From NCBI GenBank assembly GCA_964537035.1, contig CAZIAK010000088.1, positions 1-9,898 on the forward strand: a stretch of 9,898 nt of DNA, given 5' to 3'. The position numbers were made by a program, and so were the translations under genes. The notes below the pieces were generated by a model. It saw nothing but the letters and a program-made list of their open reading frames with translations, was not told the origin of the DNA and did not search any database. Below, one piece after another: positions 1 through 7,241 of the stretch (positions are counted from its first letter, which is position 1; every line of letters begins with the position of its first letter). Source of the stretch: CAZIAK01 sp964537035 (GTDB lineage Bacteria; Planctomycetota; B15-G4).

Positions 1-26
1 ACTGCCTGCCCGCAGCGGCGCGCCAT
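1..26 (-). CDS. Start of a further minus-strand gene, cut by the window edge
   Basis: On the minus strand an ATG at 26-24 opens a frame that stays open to the edge and encodes M-A-R-R-C-G-Q-A. A good Shine-Dalgarno sequence (AGGG, plus-strand 32-35) lies 5 bases upstream. The ATG is 24 bases beyond the stop of the ABC ATPase gene, which is typical operon spacing. Only eight codons are visible, so the product cannot be named. By analogy with other Wzm/Wzt loci it could be a glycosyltransferase or another polysaccharide gene, but that is inference. It could also be a chance ATG. Confidence 0.4.
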
Positions 27-50
27 TCTATCCCTGAAGGGCCTGGCCTG

Positions 51-797
51 CTAGGAGGCTGTGCCCGATCGGTAGGCCGTCAGCACCTCGTCGATGGGGC
101 CGTGCATCACCGCCCGACCGCTCTCGATCCACAGACCGTCGTCACACAAGGCCGCCAAGGTGCCCATGTTGTGGGAGACCACGATGACCAGCTTCGAGCC
201 CGCAATGATGCCCTCGATCCGCTCGCGGCTCCTGTCCTTGAAGGCCTTGTCACCCACGCTGAGCACCTCGTCGAGAATCAGGATCTCGGGCTGCACGCTG
301 GTGGCGATGGCGAAGGCCAGGCGCGAACGCATCCCACTCGAATAGACCCGCACCGGCTCGTCGATGAAATTCTCGACACCAGCGAACTCGATGATCTCTG
401 CTTCGAGTGAGCGAGAGAGCTCGAGAGGCATGCCCAGGAAAGAGCCGCTGAGGGCGATGTTCTCCCGGCCGCTGAGCTGGTTGTCAAAGCCCGTCGAGAG
501 AGACAAGAGAGAAGCCACCTTCCCTCGCACGGTGATGGTGCCCTCGTCTGGTTCAAGGATGCCGGACAGGGCCAGGCAGAGGGTGCTCTTGCCCGCACCG
601 TTCGGCCCCAGGATGCCCAGGGCCCGCCCTTCGTGGCAGCGCAAGTCGACCTCTCTCAAGGCCCAGAACTCCTCGGGGCGCGAGCGCATCAGGCCCTGCA
701 GCAGGCGGTACTTGAGCGACTGTGTGCGCCGGCGATGGAGCCAGTAGCGCACGCCCAGCCCCCGGGCTTCGATCAGTGGTTCTTTGGCTGCCGCCAC
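51..797 (-). CDS. ABC transporter ATP-binding protein, polysaccharide export (Wzt/KpsT/TagH type)
   Basis: This is the cytoplasmic ATPase subunit that should drive export of a lipid-linked glycan through the permease encoded just upstream. The 248-residue protein has Walker A GPNGAGKST (64-72), signature YSSGM (152-156), Walker B ILILDE (172-177), D-loop VGD (181-183) and the H-loop histidine (209). The stretch STGFDNQLSGREN (101-113) is typical of the O-antigen/teichoic acid/capsule exporter subfamily. It ends soon after the nucleotide-binding domain, so it lacks the C-terminal carbohydrate-binding domain of long Wzt proteins (about 400 residues). The start is GTG, 3 bases after the permease stop, with AAGGAA 9 bases upstream inside the permease gene, so the two are almost certainly co-translated. 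The family assignment is firm; the exact substrate and the Wzt, KpsT or TagH label are not decidable. Confidence 0.95.
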   Translation of the reverse strand: MAAAKEPLIEARGLGVRYWLHRRRTQSLKYRLLQGLMRSRPEEFWALREVDLRCHEGRALGILGPNGAGKSTLCLALSGILEPDEGTITVRGKVASLLSLSTGFDNQLSGRENIALSGSFLGMPLELSRSLEAEIIEFAGVENFIDEPVRVYSSGMRSRLAFAIATSVQPEILILDEVLSVGDKAFKDRSRERIEGIIAGSKLVIVVSHNMGTLAALCDDGLWIESGRAVMHGPIDEVLTAYRSGTAS

Positions 798-800
798 GAC

Positions 801-1595
801 TCAGAGTTCCTTGATCAGCCGCTTGTCGAAGTGGCGGTAGACGAGGTAGCCCCCGGGCAGCAGCAGCGCGGCCTCGATCGCGAGCATGATCCAGAGCTGG
901 CCCTCCATGGGGCGACCGTAGAACAGGGCCTCGCGGTAGCCGGTGATCAGGATGGCCATGGGGTTGAGCATGAACACGGTCTCGACCACGGCCCCTGCCC
1001 GCTCCCGCACGGTGTCCAGGCCGTACAGCACCGGGCTGCAATAGAGGCCAAAGCGCAGCAGGTGCTCCATCAGCCGGGAGATGTCCCGGACCAGCACGCC
1101 CAGGCAGGTCAGCACCAGAGACAGGCCCGTGACCACCGCCACTTGCGCCAGGAGCAGGGGCACGAGCTGCAGCAGCGAGCCGTTCATGGGCCGCCCCCAC
1201 AGTGCGGCGGCCAGCAAGGTCAGGGCCAGGCCTGCAGCGAGGTAGACGGCGCCGGTGAGCACGGTCGACAGGGGCAACACGATGGACGGAAAGGGCACGG
1301 ACTTGAGCAGGTGCTCCCGGCGGCGCAGCAGCTCCGTCGACTGCGAGAGGCTGGTGGCCAGATGCTTCCAGGGCAAGAGCCCGCAGAGCACGAAGAGCGG
1401 GAACGGCGCGTTCGCATCACCGTGGGAGAAGATGACCGTGAAGAGCAGGACGTAGACCAGCATGGTCAGGGCAGGATCGATGAGCCACCAGAGAAAGCCC
1501 AGCCGCGTCCCGGCAGACTGGGTCGCCAACTCGGTGCGCACCAGCACGCCGATCAGCTCACGGCGGCGGAGGATGTTGACGACGGTGGACTGCAT
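801..1595 (-). CDS. ABC-2 type permease, polysaccharide export (Wzm/KpsM/TagG type)
   Basis: This inner-membrane subunit should form the channel for a lipid-linked polysaccharide, paired with the ATPase gene that follows it. The 264-residue protein has the usual ABC-2 layout. A basic N-terminus and amphipathic segment lead into GFLWWLIDPAL (about 33-43). Roughly six hydrophobic segments follow, with the conserved LNPMA-x6-REALF region at about 210-225 and a basic tail ending FDKRLIKEL, typical of Wzm. The frame stays open upstream to 1733, but the extra 46 residues are low-complexity and unlike the family. The ATG at 1595 has AGGA 8 bases upstream and gives the expected length, so I chose it. 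It is the first visible gene of the minus-strand operon. Confidence 0.93.
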   Translation of the reverse strand: MQSTVVNILRRRELIGVLVRTELATQSAGTRLGFLWWLIDPALTMLVYVLLFTVIFSHGDANAPFPLFVLCGLLPWKHLATSLSQSTELLRRREHLLKSVPFPSIVLPLSTVLTGAVYLAAGLALTLLAAALWGRPMNGSLLQLVPLLLAQVAVVTGLSLVLTCLGVLVRDISRLMEHLLRFGLYCSPVLYGLDTVRERAGAVVETVFMLNPMAILITGYREALFYGRPMEGQLWIMLAIEAALLLPGGYLVYRHFDKRLIKEL

Positions 1596-1773
1596 GACGG
1601 TGTCCTGATGAGGTGCGCTCGGGCCCGAGCATCCCGGGTCGGCGCCTCGATTCCAAGGGCCCTGGCCGGGGACGTTCGCCCTTGCAGGCCAGCTAGAACC
1701 GATCTGGCGAATGGTGTATCGTCTCCCCCGCACCTCTGGTCAAGACACTCTGCGCAGCGCTCCGGGGCAATCG
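1596..1773. promoter_or_regulatory. Divergent intergenic region between exporter and wecB operons
   Basis: These 178 bases separate the two divergent start codons and must hold the promoters of both operons unless these are internal to longer units. I could not find a convincing -35/-10 pair on either strand. TTGCAG at 1682-1687 has no good -10 at a normal distance. The only clear structure is the palindrome at 1617-1630, listed separately. The wecB start has CGGGG ending 6 bases upstream as a plausible ribosome binding site. Confidence 0.5.
1617..1630. repeat. Perfect 14-base palindrome in the exporter operon leader
   Basis: GCTCGGGCCCGAGC is fully self-complementary. It lies 21 bases upstream of the permease start codon and next to its ribosome binding site. 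It could be a dimeric-regulator site or a short mRNA hairpin. In DNA this GC-rich a chance palindrome is quite possible, so its function is only a suggestion. Confidence 0.35.
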
Positions 1774-2934
1774 ATGGGAAAGACCGTTCTGTGCGTGGTC
1801 GGCACCCGTCCCGAGGTCATCAAGATGGCCCCGGTCATCCTCCGTTTGCAGCGGCAGCAGGGCCTCACCTGCCGGGTTCTGGCCACAGCCCAGCACCGGG
1901 GCATGATGGACCAGATGCTCGAGTTCTTCGGCATCAAGGCCCACATTGACCTCGACATCATGGTCGCCGGCCAGACCCTGCCCGACCTCACCGCCCGCCT
2001 GCTCACCGGCGTCTCTGCCGTGCTCCGCGATCTGCGCCCGGACATGGTCCTGGCCCAGGGGGACACGACCACCGTGCTGGCCACGTCCCTGGCCGCCTTC
2101 TACGAGCGCATTCCGTTCGGCCACGTCGAGGCGGGGCTGCGCACCCACGATCTCGACAGCCCGTTTCCCGAAGAGGCCAACCGGGTCCTGGCGGGTCGAC
2201 TGTCGGCGCTGCACTTTGCCCCCACCACGGCCTCCAGGGACAACCTGCTCGGCGAGGGCCACGACCCGACCACGGTGCACGTCACCGGCAACCCGGTCAT
2301 CGACGCCCTGCACATCGCGGTCGAGCGCGAGGTCCCCCTGCCCATGACCCTGGCCCCCGAGCGGCTGCTGCTGCTGGTGACCACCCACCGTCGTGAGAAC
2401 TTCGGCGCCCCGCTGCGCAAGGTCTGCGCCGCCGTGCGCCGCCTCGTCGAGCGCTTCGATGACATCGAGGTGCTCTGGCCCTTGCACCCCAATCCCGCCG
2501 TGGGCCCGGTGGTGCGCGAGGCCTTGGGCGATCACGATCGCGTGCACCTGGTCGAACCGCTCACCTACGGCGAGTGCGCCAGCGCCATGAACCGGGCCGA
2601 GTTCGTGCTCACAGACTCGGGTGGCATCCAAGAAGAGGCCCCGGCCCTGGGTAAGCCCGTGCTGGTCTTGCGCGAGAGCACCGAGCGGCCCGAGGGTGTC
2701 GACAGCGGTGCGGCCACCCTGATCGGGCTGCACGAAGAGGCCATCTTCGAGGCGGCCTCGCGCCTGCTGGAAGACAGCGGCGCCTTGACCCTGGCCTGCC
2801 CCCAGGGCAGCCCCTATGGCGACGGTCTGGCAGCCGGGCGCATCGCCAAGCTGGTGGCCGAAGCCTTGCAGGTCGCCCCCAGCTCGCAGCCACCGCTGGC
2901 CGCCGCGCTACAGTCCCCCGGGGCAGCCCCCTGA
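1774..2934 (+). CDS. wecB: UDP-N-acetylglucosamine 2-epimerase (non-hydrolysing)
   Basis: This cytosolic enzyme interconverts UDP-GlcNAc and UDP-ManNAc, feeding ManNAc-type sugars into surface polysaccharide. The 386-residue length matches the family (about 370-380). Visible motifs are GTRPEVIK (10-17, nucleotide-sugar loop), QGD with D97, HVEAGLR with E119, PEEANR with E133, THRRENFG with H205, and TDSGGIQEEAP (280-290) followed by TERPEG. The Asp, both Glu and the His correspond to the catalytic residues D95, E117, E131 and H213 of E. coli WecB. The frame extends upstream to 1711, but homology begins at the ATG at 1774, which has CGGGG 6 bases upstream. The glycosyltransferase gene starts 6 bases after its stop. 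The usual partner, UDP-ManNAc dehydrogenase (wecC), is not in the window. Confidence 0.96.
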   Translation: MGKTVLCVVGTRPEVIKMAPVILRLQRQQGLTCRVLATAQHRGMMDQMLEFFGIKAHIDLDIMVAGQTLPDLTARLLTGVSAVLRDLRPDMVLAQGDTTTVLATSLAAFYERIPFGHVEAGLRTHDLDSPFPEEANRVLAGRLSALHFAPTTASRDNLLGEGHDPTTVHVTGNPVIDALHIAVEREVPLPMTLAPERLLLLVTTHRRENFGAPLRKVCAAVRRLVERFDDIEVLWPLHPNPAVGPVVREALGDHDRVHLVEPLTYGECASAMNRAEFVLTDSGGIQEEAPALGKPVLVLRESTERPEGVDSGAATLIGLHEEAIFEAASRLLEDSGALTLACPQGSPYGDGLAAGRIAKLVAEALQVAPSSQPPLAAALQSPGAAP

Positions 2935-2940
2935 GCCCAC

Positions 2941-4044
2941 ATGGTGCGTGTCCTCTTTCCGGTGCGCAGCGACCTGCAGACACAGTCCGGCGGGGACACC
3001 GTGCAGATCCTCGGCTCGGCCCAGGTCTTGCGCGAGCGAGGGCTCGACGTGGTGGTCTGCAGCGACGGGTCGGCCCACCCCGCTGAGTTCGATCTCGTGC
3101 ACCTCTGGCACCTGGAGCGGGTGCACGAGACGTACATCCATTTCGCCCGGGCCCAGGCCGCAGATCGCCCGGTGGTGCTCACGCCGATCTACTGGCCCTG
3201 GCGCACGGGCTACCCCATCATTCGCGAGCCGGACGGGCGCACCGCCAGGCAGCCCTGGGCCGAGAACGGGCGCAATGTGCTGCGCTGGTGGCGGGCCCAG
3301 AATGCCTTTGAACGCAGGGCCATCTCTGCCGCGCTGGGCAGGAGCTGGGGCCGAGCCCGCCGGGAGCTGCTGAGTGCCGCCGCGGTGATCATGCCCAACT
3401 CTGAAGCCGAGGCCGAGCAGCTCCGCGGGGAGGCGCAGCACGAGCTGACCATCCAGGTCGTACCCAACGGGGTGCATGCCCAGCAGTGCCGCGATGTGCT
3501 CGCCGCCGCGGCTCCTGGCGAGCGCAGAGGCGTGCTCTGCGTGGGCAGCTTCGACCCGCGCAAGAATCAGCTGGCCATGATCGAAGCCCTGAGAGGCGAG
3601 GACATCGAGCTGACCTTCGTGGGCTCGCCCCGACGCCATCACCAGGCCTACTACCGCCGTTGTCGGAGAGCCGCCGGGCCGCACATGCGCTTTCTCGGCG
3701 AACAGTCCCACGATGAGATCCTGCAGCTGATGACCAGGGCTGCGGCGCACGCATCACCCAGTCATCACGAGACGCCTGGGTTGGCCAACCTCGAGGCCGC
3801 CGCCCTGGGCTGCTCCCTCGCCGTGGGAGATTGCGCCCCGGTGCGCGAGTACTTCGGCGAACACTCGGTCTATATGGACAGCGAGAGCGCCGAGGCCATG
3901 CGAGCCGGTGTGCACGAAGCGCTGGAGCGACCGCCGAGGGATGCCCTGCGGGAGCGGGTCCTCGCCCGCTACACCTGGGACGCAGCGGCCGATGCCATTC
4001 TCGAGGCCTACCGCAGGGTGGGCTCCCCCACGGCCTCGCCGTAG
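2941..4044 (+). CDS. GT4-type (GT-B fold) glycosyltransferase
   Basis: This is a predicted cytoplasmic retaining glycosyltransferase that moves a sugar from a nucleotide donor to a growing lipid-linked glycan. The 367-residue protein has the N-terminal Gly-rich loop SGGDT (16-20) and the domain junction NSEAEAEQL followed by VVPNGV (173-178). The C-terminal donor domain opens with GVLCVGSFDPRKNQ (197-210), carries FVGSP and FLGEQSHDEI, and contains the EX7E motif with E277 and E285 in HETPGLANLEAA. There is no signal peptide or membrane segment. It is 6 bases downstream of wecB on the same strand, so almost certainly in one operon, and has only a weak GAG ribosome site 5 bases before the ATG. 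Donor and acceptor cannot be read from the sequence. A ManNAc-derived donor is a reasonable guess from the neighbouring epimerase. Confidence 0.9.
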   Translation: MVRVLFPVRSDLQTQSGGDTVQILGSAQVLRERGLDVVVCSDGSAHPAEFDLVHLWHLERVHETYIHFARAQAADRPVVLTPIYWPWRTGYPIIREPDGRTARQPWAENGRNVLRWWRAQNAFERRAISAALGRSWGRARRELLSAAAVIMPNSEAEAEQLRGEAQHELTIQVVPNGVHAQQCRDVLAAAAPGERRGVLCVGSFDPRKNQLAMIEALRGEDIELTFVGSPRRHHQAYYRRCRRAAGPHMRFLGEQSHDEILQLMTRAAAHASPSHHETPGLANLEAAALGCSLAVGDCAPVREYFGEHSVYMDSESAEAMRAGVHEALERPPRDALRERVLARYTWDAAADAILEAYRRVGSPTASP

Positions 4045-4063
4045 CATCCCGCAAGGGTCACCA

Positions 4064-4083
4064 CTGCGCCCGCACAGGCGCAG
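4064..4083. terminator. Hairpin in the convergent gap, probable bidirectional terminator
   Basis: A perfect 7-base GC-rich stem (CTGCGCC / GGCGCAG) encloses the 6-base loop CGCACA. It sits in the 66-base gap between the stop of the GT4 gene (4044) and the stop of the convergent sulfatase-fold gene (4111). It has no T-run on either side, so it is not a textbook intrinsic terminator, but its place between two converging genes supports a shared termination role. Confidence 0.55.
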
Positions 4084-4110
4084 CCACAGCGCCGCAGCAT
4101 TCTGAGGCTG

Positions 4111-5529
4111 CTACAGGTAGCCCAGGGCCTTCAACTCGGCGATGGCCTCGGCGTCGAGATCGCCGTCCTCTGCTGAGGCGAGCAGCTGCTTGATCTGCTG
4201 ATGCCGAAAGGCCAGGGCTTCCAGCTCGCGCACAAGCTCTTTGTTCTCAGCGGTCAGCGAATGCAGCTCCGCCGGGTCAGCGGCCAGGTCATAGAGCTTG
4301 CGCTGCTTGCCCTTCACCACCAGCTTGTAGCGCCCCTGCAGGACGCCCACCGAGCCGTCCACCTGATCGTCGGGCTCTGCGTGCTTCTCAGGCTGGGGCA
4401 CCCGCACCTCGACGAAGTAGGGCCTCATGGGCAAGGGCTGCCCCACCATGGCCAGGGCCAGAGAGCGTCCTTGCAACCCTTCGGGGACCGGCGCGCCCAG
4501 CTGCTCGAGCACGGTGGGCATGACGTCCACGAGCCCCACCCGATCGGCGACCCTGGCACCGCTTGTGGGCGCGCTGGGATCGTGAATCAGCAGAGGCACC
4601 CGCAGCACCTCCTCGAAGAGCAGAGGGCCGTGCCCCGCCTTGCCGTGCTCGCCGAGCAGCTGGCCGTGATCGCCCACCACCACGATGAGCGTGTTGTCGA
4701 GCTGGCCGGCCTCGCTGAGGGCGCCCAGCAGGCGCCCCACCTGTGCGTCCGCATCGCGCACGCGACCGTCGTACAGGGCGCGCAGGGCCGCGGGCTCACC
4801 GGGGTCGCCGGCCCAGTCCTTGGGCAGACCGTGCAGTCCCTCAGCGGTGATGCCCTCGGCAAAGAAGCCGCTGTAACCCTCCATCTGCTCGACCGCGTAG
4901 TCGGTCAAGGGATAGGGCGAGTGGGGTTCGAACAGGTGTACCCACAAGAAGAACGGGTCGGAGCCGCTCAGCTCGCCCACCCACTCACGGGCCATGTCGA
5001 CGGTTTCGTTTCCGGGGCGCGAGCCAGACCACTTCGTCGGTTCGGGATCGCTGCGGTCGTCGAAGCCCTGCCCCAGGCCGCCCCGATTGACCATGGCCTG
5101 GTAGCTCACGAAGGCCCCGGTCTCGTAGCCCTGATCGTCGAGCAGCTCAGCCAGTGTGGTCCAGTCGTCGTCCAGGCTGTGACCGTTCCAGCGCACGCCG
5201 TGGAGCCGCGGGTAGACCCCGGTGAAGAGGCTGGCATGGGACGGAAACGTCGTGGCAATGGGCGCGTAGGCGTTTTCGAAGACCACCGCCGTCGTGGCGA
5301 GCTCGTCGAGCACGGGCGTGTGCCCTCCCGTGTTGCCGTAGGCACCGAGGGCATCCGCGCGCAGCGTGTCGATGGTCAGCACCAGCAGATTCCTGGGTCG
5401 CTGCGCCGCCGGAGCAGCCGTCCCACGATCAGTCTCGACACCGGGCGCAGGATCACAGGCGATGAACGCTGCAGCCCAGGACAGGACCAACACGCAGGAG
5501 CCGAGCAGGCGGTGGGCAGATCGGGACAT
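4111..5529 (-). CDS. Sulfatase-fold hydrolase/transferase, predicted lipoprotein, Thr at the formylglycine position
   Basis: This member of the alkaline phosphatase/sulfatase superfamily is probably anchored in the envelope. From the ATG at 5529 it has 472 residues. A hydrophobic signal ends in FIA-C25, an imperfect lipobox, followed by a Pro/Thr/Ala-rich linker. The metal site is visible as IDTLRAD (53-59) and GDHGQLLGEHGKAGH (286-300, including D287 and H288). The active-site segment reads T94-F-P-S-H98-ASLFTG where sulfatases have C/S-x-P-S-R. Thr thus replaces the residue converted to formylglycine and His replaces the Arg. It ends ALGYL, typical of the family. The frame also allows a GTG at 5613, but the ATG has GAGA upstream and a proper signal peptide. 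It follows the GT39 gene by 87 bases. The substrate is unknown; a sulfate, phosphate or phospholipid-derived group on glycan is possible. Confidence 0.9.
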   Translation of the reverse strand: MSRSAHRLLGSCVLVLSWAAAFIACDPAPGVETDRGTAAPAAQRPRNLLVLTIDTLRADALGAYGNTGGHTPVLDELATTAVVFENAYAPIATTFPSHASLFTGVYPRLHGVRWNGHSLDDDWTTLAELLDDQGYETGAFVSYQAMVNRGGLGQGFDDRSDPEPTKWSGSRPGNETVDMAREWVGELSGSDPFFLWVHLFEPHSPYPLTDYAVEQMEGYSGFFAEGITAEGLHGLPKDWAGDPGEPAALRALYDGRVRDADAQVGRLLGALSEAGQLDNTLIVVVGDHGQLLGEHGKAGHGPLLFEEVLRVPLLIHDPSAPTSGARVADRVGLVDVMPTVLEQLGAPVPEGLQGRSLALAMVGQPLPMRPYFVEVRVPQPEKHAEPDDQVDGSVGVLQGRYKLVVKGKQRKLYDLAADPAELHSLTAENKELVRELEALAFRHQQIKQLLASAEDGDLDAEAIAELKALGYL

Positions 5530-5616
5530 GAAGGTTCTCAAGGGAAACGAACGGGGGCACAGCCTAGCAAGGGCAGGGGGCGCAAGGCTCCCGAGCATTC
5601 TCCGGCAATCCACGGT

Positions 5617-7161
5617 TCAGCGAGGTGTGTCTCCCACGGGACGAGCAGGCACCCGCCCTGCGTAGAAAGCGAATTCCCGGGGTTTGCCCGGCATGGTCAC
5701 CACCAGGCGCGAGAGTTCAGAGAGTCCCGTGACTTGCGACTGCAGGTGCTGCCACCAGCTCTCCCGATCCCGACCGCGCACGGCGCTCCAATCGACGACC
5801 AGCAACACCGGGCTGCCGCGGTGAGCCGCGAGCCCCGCCTCGTCTTGCCCCCACACCCCGTATTGAAAGCCCCGGCCGTGCTCGGCCAGGCGGGGATGAT
5901 CGAGAGCGTACACCAGCTCGCCCTCCCCCAAGGTGCGCTGCAACTGGGCGGCCACGTAGTAGTGATCCCCCACCACGACGGGCTCTGGCGCCGTGGTTTC
6001 CCAGGGACCGTCGGCCAGATGCTGGCTGGCCCGCTCGGTCATCTCTGACCAGCCAGCGAAGGGCACGGAGACCCAGGGCATGCCGATCCAGCCGGTGCCC
6101 AGATCGATGACCAACGCCAGCACCACAGCGCCTGCCAGTCGCCAGCTCGCGGCCCCGAGCCAGCGCCACCAGCGGCCGCGGCGAGACCAGCGGCGCAGCA
6201 CGGCGGGTAGCAGCAGGCAGAGGGGCAGGTAGCCGGGCAAGGGCCAATGCAAACTGGTATGTGCCCGGTCGCTGAAGGGGCTGGCAAGAAAGAACACACC
6301 CAGGTGCGAGAGCGCGAAGCAGGCCACCAGCGCCCAGCGTTCATCACCTCGCCGCGCCCGGCGCAGGGCTTCGAGCAGACAGGCCAGCAGCGCGACGTAG
6401 AGCAGGGGCGTGACCACCGCGGCCTGTTCGGCGACGTGATCGAGCAGCTGGCCGAAGTCTGCGCCCGCGGCACCGTGGCGCTCGGCCAGCTGGTAACGCC
6501 ACTGGGCGAAGTCGTGGTCCAGGTTGAAGAGCAGCGAGGGTACAAGCCCCAGCAAGCCCACAAGACCTCCCCACCACGGGGCCATGGTCGTCAGCTCACG
6601 TCGGCCTCGAGCGCTGCCCACCAACCAGAGACCGATGGCCCCCGGCAGGAGCACACCGCGAGCATGGGTGGACAGGGCCAGGGCGACGCAGAGACCGGTC
6701 ACTAGCCACCAACGCCGGCGTCCCGGGCCGTCTTCGGTGGCACGCTGCCAGGCGACGAGACCGGCCAACTCGAAGAACAGCAGGGGTACGTCGGGCAGGG
6801 CCATGAAGGTCGACAGGGCCAAGGCCGGCAGGAGCAGCGAGAAGGCCGTGCCTCGCAGCGCTTCGTCTCGTCCCAAGAGGCGGCCTGCCAGGCAGAACAG
6901 GAGGCCCGTGGTGGCAGCGCCCAGGAGCAGGAACGGCGCCCGCAGGGCCAGGGTGCTCTCGCCGAACAGGGTCGTCCCCGTGCGCACCAGCAGCGCGGTC
7001 ATGAAGGGATGGTCGGCGTAGCCCCAGGCCAGGTGCCGAGAGCACTGCCAGTAGAAGGCCTCATCGCCGAACAGGTCCAGGCCTGCGGCGGCCAGGATCC
7101 GCAGCAGCAACAACCCGAAGAACAGCGTCAACACCATGCGCTTGGCCACGGCGCTGAGCAT
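5617..7161 (-). CDS. GT39/PMT_2-family integral membrane glycosyltransferase (ArnT-like)
   Basis: This is a predicted inner-membrane GT-C fold enzyme that transfers a sugar from a polyprenyl-phosphate carrier to lipid, glycan or protein on the periplasmic side. The 514-residue protein has about eleven hydrophobic segments. The first (9-28) is followed by the conserved periplasmic loop GDEAFYWQ (32-39) carrying the catalytic Asp-Glu pair (33-34) and by YADHP (48-52). The second family motif, LPDVPL (122-127), is also present. After the last membrane segment (about 345-370) comes a soluble C-terminal region of about 140 residues with VVVGDHYYVAAQL and FQYGVWGQDE, as seen in many bacterial PMT_2 proteins. 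The start at 7161 has no strong ribosome site, and an ATG at 7137 is an alternative. The sulfatase-fold gene follows on the same strand, probably co-transcribed. Donor and acceptor are unknown. Confidence 0.9.
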   Translation of the reverse strand: MLSAVAKRMVLTLFFGLLLLRILAAAGLDLFGDEAFYWQCSRHLAWGYADHPFMTALLVRTGTTLFGESTLALRAPFLLLGAATTGLLFCLAGRLLGRDEALRGTAFSLLLPALALSTFMALPDVPLLFFELAGLVAWQRATEDGPGRRRWWLVTGLCVALALSTHARGVLLPGAIGLWLVGSARGRRELTTMAPWWGGLVGLLGLVPSLLFNLDHDFAQWRYQLAERHGAAGADFGQLLDHVAEQAAVVTPLLYVALLACLLEALRRARRGDERWALVACFALSHLGVFFLASPFSDRAHTSLHWPLPGYLPLCLLLPAVLRRWSRRGRWWRWLGAASWRLAGAVVLALVIDLGTGWIGMPWVSVPFAGWSEMTERASQHLADGPWETTAPEPVVVGDHYYVAAQLQRTLGEGELVYALDHPRLAEHGRGFQYGVWGQDEAGLAAHRGSPVLLVVDWSAVRGRDRESWWQHLQSQVTGLSELSRLVVTMPGKPREFAFYAGRVPARPVGDTPR

Positions 7162-7241
7162 GCCATCGCCATGGGGTGAGGCAAACCCTGAACGCTCGCC
7201 AGGCCCTCGCGCCCACGGCCCGCGCCGCTATCATGCCGGGC

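Noticed and set aside
1596..1733. Longer permease start at 1733
   Set aside because: The added 46 residues do not resemble the family and have no ribosome site, whereas the ATG at 1595 has AGGA at a proper distance.
633..1949. A 438-codon plus-strand open frame across the exporter genes and into wecB
   Set aside because: It is low-complexity Gln/His/Gly-rich sequence, antisense to the ATPase and permease and out of frame with wecB. There are no family motifs.
1693..2733. A 346-codon minus-strand open frame opposite wecB
   Set aside because: It is a shadow of wecB; the plus-strand frame carries every catalytic motif of the epimerase.
2908..3750. A 280-codon minus-strand open frame opposite the GT4 glycosyltransferase
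   Set aside because: It is His/Gly-rich and without motifs, while the plus strand has the EX7E and donor-domain motifs.
5530..5613. Longer sulfatase-fold protein start at the GTG at 5613
   Set aside because: It would bury the signal peptide behind 28 residues, and it has no ribosome site nearby.
4201..6048. A 615-codon plus-strand open frame antisense to the sulfatase-fold and GT39 genes
   Set aside because: The translation is rich in His, Gln, Gly and Arg with no recognisable motif, and it covers two well-supported genes on the other strand. It is the usual antisense by-product of GC-rich coding DNA.
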